A DNA stretch of 22,789 nt, from NCBI GenBank assembly GCA_023399465.1, contig JAEWPB010000160.1:1-22789 (forward strand). Direction: 5' to 3'. The translations under genes and the position numbers were made by a program. Below are positions 15,722-21,303 of this stretch, piece by piece (position 1 is the first letter of the stretch; the number at the start of each line of letters is the position of its first letter). The notes beneath the pieces were generated by a model. The model made no database searches. It worked only from the letters and a program-made list of their open reading frames with translations, and was not told the origin of the DNA. The DNA comes from Pseudomonadota bacterium (GTDB taxonomy: Bacteria; Pseudomonadota; Alphaproteobacteria; Rhizobiales; Rhizobiaceae).

Positions 15722-16575
15722 GGACCGCGCTGGCAACTGCCCTGGCATTCTTCGTAACCATGTTGCCGATGGTGGCAACGGCTGAAAACGTGCTGGAAGA
15801 CGCTCTCGATTTTTGCCGCCTCGAACCGGTATTCGTTGACGATTTCGACGATCTCAGCGTTGCTCCGCGCGAGATCCAAGATCGCCGATGGATTGCCCAT
15901 ACGCCCTGGAATGGCGACTTCGGCGATGCCATCTTTACAGATCCGGGCGACGGTTTCCCATTTGCGGTCAAGAACGGGATCGCGACCATAATCGCGAAAA
16001 AGGACTATGAGGGCGTGTGGCGCTCAGGCCTTCTTGCATCTGCGGACGGAAACACGAACGGCTTTGCCCTCCAGTACGGCTATTTTGAAGCACGCGTAAA
16101 AATGCCTGCCGGACCCGGGGTGTGGCCGGCATTCTGGCTCGGCACGAACGAGCCTCGCAACCGGACGGAACCGTCCCTGGAGATCGATATAATCGAATAC
16201 TACGGACACGCCCCGGACGGCTTCGAATCGGCATTGCACATTTGGCACAAGAACCCGGTGAGGGCCGAATCGCAGGGCAAAAGCACAAAGGTGGACGTGA
16301 ACAGCCTGACGGACAGGTTCAACACGTTCGGCGTAAAGGTCGATCCAAGCTTTATCGTTTACTACTTCAACCGGCAGCCAATCTGGAAACTCGAGACGCC
16401 GGCCATTCACAAGATGCCGCTTCTGCTGATGGCAAACCTGGCGCTCGGTTCCGGATACTCGATCGAGAAGACGCCCAATCCCTCTGTAATGGAAATCGAC
16501 TACATACATGCCTATCGTTTCCGGGACACGCCCGATCAGACACTGTGCGCAAGTTCGGCCCGACAGGACCGGTAA
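15718..16575 (+). CDS. Secreted GH16 family beta-glycanase
   Basis: The 285-residue protein begins with a signal peptide (hydrophobic about 5-20, likely cleavage near ATA-EN at 22). A GH16 domain follows. The catalytic motif is EIDIIE (E155 nucleophile, D157, E160 acid/base) with nearby WPAFWLG (about 136-142) and the closing strand VMEIDYIHAYRF. GH16 enzymes cut beta-1,3 or beta-1,4 linked glucans, galactans and related polymers. In rhizobia the GH16 enzyme ExoK trims nascent succinoglycan, and this protein may trim or release the polymer of this locus. The ExDxxE spacing is the beta-bulge type of laminarinase-like members rather than the ExDxE type of lichenases. The start at 15718 overlaps the previous stop (ATGA); an upstream in-frame ATG would bury the signal peptide. 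Confidence 0.88.
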   Translation: MRTALATALAFFVTMLPMVATAENVLEDALDFCRLEPVFVDDFDDLSVAPREIQDRRWIAHTPWNGDFGDAIFTDPGDGFPFAVKNGIATIIAKKDYEGVWRSGLLASADGNTNGFALQYGYFEARVKMPAGPGVWPAFWLGTNEPRNRTEPSLEIDIIEYYGHAPDGFESALHIWHKNPVRAESQGKSTKVDVNSLTDRFNTFGVKVDPSFIVYYFNRQPIWKLETPAIHKMPLLLMANLALGSGYSIEKTPNPSVMEIDYIHAYRFRDTPDQTLCASSARQDR

Positions 16576-16696
16576 ATTGCACGTCCCGGACGTTGCGCAC
16601 CCCGTTCCCTTGAGGCCGAATACCCGGCATAAGCCGACAAAAGCGCCGCCGGGGGTTTGCAACGGGTGCTCCCAGCTGATATGTTCATTTTTTGTT

Positions 16697-16727
16697 CCGA
16701 TCGCTTGCGACGCGACGATCGGCCTTT
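16697..16727 (+). terminator. Possible terminator after the GH16 gene
   Basis: A perfect inverted repeat CCGATCG (16697-16703) and CGATCGG (16716-16722) encloses a 12-nt loop and is followed by CCTTT on the plus strand. It lies 121 bp after the GH16 stop. The loop is long and the T-run short, so termination is only possible. The 274-bp gap between GH16 and the helicase (16576-16849) otherwise shows no gene; it holds a T6 run near 16688 and a GTG/ATG frame that leads into the helicase. Confidence 0.3.
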
Positions 16728-16849
16728 GAACCGGAAATGCCGTGCGAGTGCCGCCCGCGCCTGGGCGAGATTGCTATTCCATCTGCTGCATCAAGGAGAT
16801 GCCCGGTCTACGAAGGATCAGGACACGTTTCTTTGGGTGCAGGGGACAT

Positions 16850-18919
16850 ATGACGGCAGCCTATTTGGAAAAACTCAACGATCGCCAGCGCCAGGCGGTC
16901 GAGCATGGAATCGGCCTGCCGGACGGCGAGATCGGCCGGCCGTTGCTGATCATCGCCGGCGCCGGTTCCGGCAAGACCAACACGCTCGCCCATCGCGTGG
17001 CTCACCTGATCGTCAACGGCGCCGACCCCCGACGCATCCTGCTGATGAGCTTTTCCCGGCGCGCCGCCTCCGAACTCGGCAGGCGGGTGCAGCGCATCTG
17101 CCGCCAGGTGCTCGGCGACAATGCCGCCATCATGACCGATGCCCTCGCCTGGGCCGGCACCTTCCATGGCATCGGCGCGCGGCTGCTCAGGATCTATGCC
17201 GAGCAGATCGGCCTCGACGTCGACTTCACCATCCATGATCGCGAAGACAGCGCCGACCTGATGAACCTGGTGCGCCACGAACTCGGCTTCTCCAAGACCG
17301 AAAGCCGCTTTCCCACCAAGGGCACCTGCCTCGCGATCTATTCGCGCGTGGTGAACTCGGAAACGACCATCGCAGAGGTGCTCAAGACATCCTATCCTTG
17401 GGTTATCGGCTGGGAGGAACAGCTCAAGGAACTGTTCGCCGGCTATGTGGAGGCCAAGCAGGCGCAGAACGTCCTCGATTACGACGACCTGCTGCTCTAT
17501 TGGGCGCAGATGGTCTCCGATCCGGAACTGGCCGCCGATATCGGCGGCCGCTTCGACCACGTGCTGGTCGACGAATACCAGGACACCAACCGCCTGCAGG
17601 CCTCGATCCTGATGGCGATGAAGCCGGGCGGCCGCGGCCTGACCGTGGTCGGCGACGACGCCCAGTCGATCTATTCCTTCCGCGCCGCGACGGTGCGCAA
17701 CATTCTCGATTTTCCGAAGGAATTTTCGCCCGAACCGGCTGACGTCATCACCCTCGACCGCAACTACCGCTCGACCCAGCCGATCCTGGCCGCTGCCAAC
17801 GCCGTCATCGACCTTGCCCGGGAACGCTTCACAAAAAACCTGTGGACCGACAGAGAATCGGATCAGCGGCCGTTTCTCGTGACCGTGAAGGACGAGGCCG
17901 ATCAGGCCGGCTATATCGTCGAGCGGGTCCTGGCGAACCGCGAGATCGGCATTCCCCTGAAGCAGCAGGCGGTGCTGTTCAGGTCATCGAACCACAGCGG
18001 CGCGCTGGAAGTGGAACTGACGCGCCGCAACGTCCCCTTCGTCAAGTTCGGCGGCCTGAAATTCCTCGACAGCGCCCATGTCAAGGACCTGCTGGCCGTG
18101 CTGCGCTTCGCGCAGAACCCGCGCGACCACGTCGCCGGTTTCCGGCTGCTGCAGATGCTGCCGGGCATCGGGCCGCAGACCGCCGGCAAGATCCTCGACA
18201 CCATCGCCACCGATCCGGAGCCGCTGGTCTCGCTGGCGGAAATCCCGCCGCCGCCCAAGACCGGCGAGGACTGGACCAGCTTCGTCGCGCTGATGACCGG
18301 CTTGCGCAAATCGCTCTCCGGCTGGCCATCCGAAATCGCCGCGGCGCGGGAATGGTACGAGCCGCATCTCGATCGCATCCACGAGGATCCCGATACCCGC
18401 AAGGCCGATCTGCTGCAGCTCGAGCAGATCGCCGGCGGCTATGCCAACCGCGAACGGTTCCTGACCGAGCTGACCCTCGATCCGCCGGATGCCACCAGCG
18501 ACCAGGCCGGCGTGCCGCTGCTCGACGAGGACTACCTGATCCTCTCCACCATCCATTCGGCCAAGGGCCAGGAGTGGCGCTCGGTGTTCATGCTCAACGT
18601 CGTCGACGGCTGCATCCCGTCAGACCTCGGCGTCGGCACAACGGCCGAACTCGAAGAAGAGCGCCGCTTGCTCTATGTCGGCATGACCCGCGCGCGCGAC
18701 AGCCTGACCCTTTTGACGCCGCAGCGCTTCTTCACCCACGGCCAGAACAGCCAGGGCGACCGCCACGTTTATGCCTCGCGGACCCGCTTCATCCCGGCAA
18801 CGCTCTTGCAGTTCTTCGAGACCGCAAGCTGGCCGGTGACGAGCCCGGCCGCAGGCGAGCGCAGCGCGCGGCAGATCCGCATCGACGTCGGTGCGCGCAT
18901 GCGATCCATGTGGAAATAG
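16850..18919 (+). CDS. UvrD/Rep-family ATP-dependent DNA helicase
   Basis: The 689-residue protein is a superfamily 1A 3'-5' helicase. Motifs appear in order: Q-motif LNDRQRQAV (9-17), Walker A AGAGSGKT (36-43), Ia LLMSFSRRAA, DEXX-box DEYQD (241-245), motif III GDDAQSIYSFR (268-278), motif IV NYRST (305-309), motif V HSAKGQEW (569-576) and motif VI VGMTRAR (610-616). It should unwind DNA using ATP in repair or replication restart. The ATG at 16850 is preferred because AGGGG is about 6 nt upstream and MTAAYLEKLNDRQRQAV matches the family N-terminus. Upstream in-frame starts (GTG 16742, ATG 16799) add unrelated sequence. It lacks the C-terminal tail of true UvrD/PcrA, so it is probably an accessory paralogue. 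The GC-rich codon use matches the min genes, not the EPS genes. Confidence 0.9.
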   Translation: MTAAYLEKLNDRQRQAVEHGIGLPDGEIGRPLLIIAGAGSGKTNTLAHRVAHLIVNGADPRRILLMSFSRRAASELGRRVQRICRQVLGDNAAIMTDALAWAGTFHGIGARLLRIYAEQIGLDVDFTIHDREDSADLMNLVRHELGFSKTESRFPTKGTCLAIYSRVVNSETTIAEVLKTSYPWVIGWEEQLKELFAGYVEAKQAQNVLDYDDLLLYWAQMVSDPELAADIGGRFDHVLVDEYQDTNRLQASILMAMKPGGRGLTVVGDDAQSIYSFRAATVRNILDFPKEFSPEPADVITLDRNYRSTQPILAAANAVIDLARERFTKNLWTDRESDQRPFLVTVKDEADQAGYIVERVLANREIGIPLKQQAVLFRSSNHSGALEVELTRRNVPFVKFGGLKFLDSAHVKDLLAVLRFAQNPRDHVAGFRLLQMLPGIGPQTAGKILDTIATDPEPLVSLAEIPPPPKTGEDWTSFVALMTGLRKSLSGWPSEIAAAREWYEPHLDRIHEDPDTRKADLLQLEQIAGGYANRERFLTELTLDPPDATSDQAGVPLLDEDYLILSTIHSAKGQEWRSVFMLNVVDGCIPSDLGVGTTAELEEERRLLYVGMTRARDSLTLLTPQRFFTHGQNSQGDRHVYASRTRFIPATLLQFFETASWPVTSPAAGERSARQIRIDVGARMRSMWK

Positions 18920-18948
18920 GCGGTCGGGCTTGCGCCCCGCCGCACGAG

Positions 18949-18978
18949 AAAAGAGGCGGGCCATTGCCAGCCCGCCTC
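18949..18978 (-). terminator. Intrinsic terminator of the min operon
   Basis: A perfect 9-bp inverted repeat, GAGGCGGGC (18953-18961) and GCCCGCCTC (18970-18978), has an 8-nt loop. On the minus strand it is followed by TTTTCT (18952 downward). It lies 45 bp beyond the minE stop. A second GC-rich hairpin (about 18919-18943) lacks a T-run in either direction; it may help end the helicase transcript. Confidence 0.75.
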
Positions 18979-19022
18979 CTCGCATAGTTCGCTCTCTTGA
19001 AACCGGATCGGGCGCTGCCCCG

Positions 19023-19286
19023 TCAGGCGGCCTCGACCGCCGCGGCGTCGAGCGGGATCTCGACGTCGATCTCGAGGATCGACATGTGCTCGTCGCGATC
19101 CATCTTCACCCGCACGCGATCATTGTCGACCTGCACATGCTTGGCGATCGCCGCGAGGATCTCCTCGCGCAGCAGCGACACGAGGTCGGAGCCCGTCGAC
19201 AGCCGTTCATGCGCCAGCAGAACCTGCAAGCGTTCGCGCGCCGCCGGCGCGGTGCGCTGCCTGGAAAACATGCGGAAGATGCTCAT
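19023..19286 (-). CDS. minE: Cell division topological specificity factor MinE
   Basis: The 87-residue protein has typical MinE length and layout. A short amphipathic N-terminal membrane-binding segment (MSIFRMFSRQ) is followed by the MinD-activating helix (about 13-30, ARERLQVLLAHERL) and the C-terminal dimerisation domain (about 35-80, LREEILAAIAKHVQVDNDRV, LEIDVEIP). It stimulates the MinD ATPase and drives the oscillation that restricts MinC to cell poles. The ATG overlaps the minD stop by 4 bp (ATGA). It is the last gene of the operon. Confidence 0.96.
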   Translation of the reverse strand: MSIFRMFSRQRTAPAARERLQVLLAHERLSTGSDLVSLLREEILAAIAKHVQVDNDRVRVKMDRDEHMSILEIDVEIPLDAAAVEAA

Positions 19287-20101
19287 GCCGCAGCCCTCCG
19301 ACCGAAGATCTTGCCGAGGATGCCGCGCTTTTCGCCCGGGATGGTCATAGCCACGTCCTCGCCCGCAAGCCTGCGGGCCGCATCGAAATACGCCATGGCC
19401 GGTGCACTGCGGCTGTCGGCGAGGGTGACGGGCGCCCCGATGTTGGAGGCGCGCAGCACGTCCGTGCTTTCGGGAATGATGCCGAGCAGCGGGATGGACA
19501 GGATCTCGAGGACATCGTCGACCTTGAGCATGTCGCCGCGTTCGGCGCGGGCCGCGTCGTAACGCGTCAGCAGGAGATGCTTTTCCATCCGCTCGCCGCG
19601 CTCGGCCTTCAGCGTCTTGGCGTCGAGCAGGCCGATGATGCGGTCGGAGTCGCGCACGGACGAGACCTCGGGATTGGTCACGACCACGGCAACATCGGCG
19701 TGGCGCATCGCAAGGGTCGCGCCGCGCTCGATACCGGCCGGGCTGTCACAGATAACCCAGTCGAAATGGCGCTTCAGATCGGTGATGACGCGTTCGACCC
19801 CCTCGGCCGTCAGATTGTCCTTGTCGCGCGTCTGCGAAGCCGGCAGCAGGAACAGCGTATCCAGGCGCTTGTCACGGATCAGCGCCTGCGGCAGCTTGGC
19901 ATCGCCCTGAATGACGTTGACCAGATCGTAGACGACCCGGCGCTCGGCACCCATGACGAGATCGAGATTGCGCAGCCCGACATCGAAATCGACGACGACC
20001 ACCTTCTCGTTGCGCTGTGCTAGAGCCGCTCCAAGTGCAGCGCTGGAGGTGGTCTTGCCCACTCCGCCCTTGCCCGAGGTGACTACGATGACTTTCCCCA
20101 T
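19283..20101 (-). CDS. minD: Septum site-determining ATPase MinD
   Basis: The 272-residue protein has the deviant Walker A motif SGKGGVGKTT (9-18, with K11 and K16), the switch region DFDVGLRNLD (about 38-47) and the CDSPAGIERGA region after Walker B. The C-terminal amphipathic membrane-targeting helix is GEKRGILGKIFGRR. ATP-bound dimers bind the membrane and recruit MinC and MinE. The ATG at 20101 has AGGAGAG about 6 nt upstream. It is 32 bp after minC and overlaps minE. Confidence 0.97.
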   Translation of the reverse strand: MGKVIVVTSGKGGVGKTTSSAALGAALAQRNEKVVVVDFDVGLRNLDLVMGAERRVVYDLVNVIQGDAKLPQALIRDKRLDTLFLLPASQTRDKDNLTAEGVERVITDLKRHFDWVICDSPAGIERGATLAMRHADVAVVVTNPEVSSVRDSDRIIGLLDAKTLKAERGERMEKHLLLTRYDAARAERGDMLKVDDVLEILSIPLLGIIPESTDVLRASNIGAPVTLADSRSAPAMAYFDAARRLAGEDVAMTIPGEKRGILGKIFGRRAAA

Positions 20102-20133
20102 CTTACTCTCCTGTGTCCTTGCCGCTTACCCGC

Positions 20134-20856
20134 TCAGTTGAGCTTCTCTGCCTTGATCGATTCGCCCTCGAGCCAGAGCTGTACCGCCTGGCCGCGAAGG
20201 TCCTGGGCGAGGTCCTCCGCCATCTTGTAGATGCCGTCTATCGCAACCAGTTCGGCCTCGAGCTTGCGGCAGAAAATCCGAGCCGATGCATTTCCAAGCG
20301 AACCCGCCATGGCGCGGCCCCGCAATGTTCCGTAGATGTGCACCGAACCTCCGGCGATGATCTCCGCACCCGAAGCGACCGAACCGATAACGGTGACGTC
20401 ACCTTCGGGGAAGATCACCGACTGGCCGGAGCGCACCGGTTCATGGAGAACGAGGGACTGCAACACCGAGCGAGGCTCAGGCACTGCCGGCTTCGCATCC
20501 ACCTCGAGTACGGGCTCCTGCTGCGGCACCTCGAAGTCCGCCACCGGGCGACCGCCCTTGAGCGCCGGCGGCATGCCCGGACCAAGGATCGACGGCCGTC
20601 CGCCCTCTATGCCCATGATCGTGACGTTGCGCCCGGCAAGCTCGGCGATCAGGTCCTTGAGCTGCTGCCGGTCGATCGGCAGGTCCGTGACATCGAGAAC
20701 CACCGGTCGCCCGAGGAAGAAGCCAGCCGAACGGGCCGCGAGATCGTCGAGCCTTACCAGCCAGTCATCGAAGGGAAGATCGGGGGAGAGCATGACCGCG
20801 AGGAAGGAGCGGCCCTTGATCCGTATTGAACGAGCGTCGGTTAGCACTTTGGTCAT
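20134..20856 (-). CDS. minC: Septum site-determining protein MinC
   Basis: The 240-residue protein has the MinC N-terminal domain that blocks FtsZ polymers (about 1-100, beginning MTKVLTDARSIRIKGRSFLA). A Pro/acidic linker (about 105-130) leads to the C-terminal right-handed beta-helix (about 140-215; GDVTVIGSVASGAEIIAGG and GTLRGRAMAG repeats) that dimerises and binds MinD. It prevents division away from mid-cell. It is the first gene of the min operon. No good Shine-Dalgarno sequence precedes the ATG at 20856; the bases just upstream form a CtrA-like element instead. The start agrees with the family N-terminus, as far as I recall it. Confidence 0.96.
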   Translation of the reverse strand: MTKVLTDARSIRIKGRSFLAVMLSPDLPFDDWLVRLDDLAARSAGFFLGRPVVLDVTDLPIDRQQLKDLIAELAGRNVTIMGIEGGRPSILGPGMPPALKGGRPVADFEVPQQEPVLEVDAKPAVPEPRSVLQSLVLHEPVRSGQSVIFPEGDVTVIGSVASGAEIIAGGSVHIYGTLRGRAMAGSLGNASARIFCRKLEAELVAIDGIYKMAEDLAQDLRGQAVQLWLEGESIKAEKLN

Positions 20857-20861
20857 CTAGG

Positions 20862-20876
20862 TTAAGAAATCGTTGA
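20862..20876 (-). promoter_or_regulatory. Near-consensus CtrA-like site at the minC start
   Basis: The plus-strand bases TTAA-N7-TTGA match the alphaproteobacterial CtrA consensus TTAA-N7-TTAA except for one base. The site begins 5 bp upstream of the minC ATG and covers the place where a Shine-Dalgarno sequence would be expected. Binding there would block transcription. It is suggestive mainly because of the perfect site 36 bp further up. Confidence 0.4.
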
Positions 20877-20897
20877 CCAGATGTAGATCCGGAATGG

Positions 20898-20912
20898 TTA
20901 ACAAATGGTTAA
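20898..20912 (-). promoter_or_regulatory. Perfect CtrA consensus site upstream of minC
   Basis: The sequence TTAA-CAAATGG-TTAA is an exact TTAA-N7-TTAA CtrA box. On the minus strand it reads TTAACCAT-TTG-TTAA, beginning with the favoured half-site TTAACCAT. It lies 41 bp upstream of the minC ATG. CtrA is the cell-cycle master regulator of Alphaproteobacteria and has been reported to control the min genes in Sinorhizobium meliloti, so a role at this promoter is likely. Confidence 0.7.
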
Positions 20913-21303
20913 TTCCCGTCCCCGCCGACCCCGTCGAAAGCGGCAAAACCTGCCCCTACACCGCCTCCACGGCACTTTGCGACGCATGTCGACGTGGCCG
21001 CAATCCACTGAAATCACGCGGCTTTTCCGGCTATTTCAGCGTATTCGGAATTTTTTTCGAACGCATGCAGGCGGGGCCCGCCAAAAGTTAATTTTCGCAC
21101 TCGGGAAACACCCCGCCACCGTCTGCCGGAAAACGAGAAACACGCACCCAGAAGTCCCCGTTCCCGTCCCTTGTGCAGGGAGTTTCAGTGTTTTTACCCG
21201 CCATCGCTGGGAGTGCGAGGGGCGAAATCAGCACCTAGACCTCTAGCGGATAGGTCGACGCCACACGAATCGCTCCTCGCGTCATCGACGCTCGGCGGCG
21301 ATG

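Larger units (their letters stand above)
20857..21303. other. 447-bp non-coding region between minC and the biotin carboxylase gene
   Basis: No convincing gene is seen. The minC-proximal end holds the CtrA-like sites. The middle has a T7 run (about 21051-21057) and the compact dyad GGCGGGGCCCGCC (21070-21082). The distal part holds CTAGA-CC-TCTAG (about 21234-21245), just after the carboxylase stop in transcription order. No clear intrinsic terminator for the carboxylase gene is visible. Open frames here on the plus strand lack start signals and protein-like composition. Confidence 0.6.

Noticed and set aside
16742..16849. Extended helicase start at GTG 16742 or ATG 16799
   Set aside because: The added residues are unlike the helicase family. 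AAGGAG abuts the ATG at 16799 with no spacing, while ATG 16850 has a well-spaced AGGGG.
17842..18987. Long plus-strand open frame of 381 codons inside the helicase gene
   Set aside because: It is a GC-rich frame-shifted shadow: Arg/Pro/Ala-rich, no domain, entirely covered by the helicase with all SF1 motifs in frame.
20113..20829. 238-codon plus-strand frame opposite minC
   Set aside because: Arg/His-rich antisense shadow of a well-conserved minC.
21035..21060. T7 run near a possible hairpin as a plus-strand terminator
   Set aside because: No stable stem could be drawn and no plus-strand gene lies upstream.
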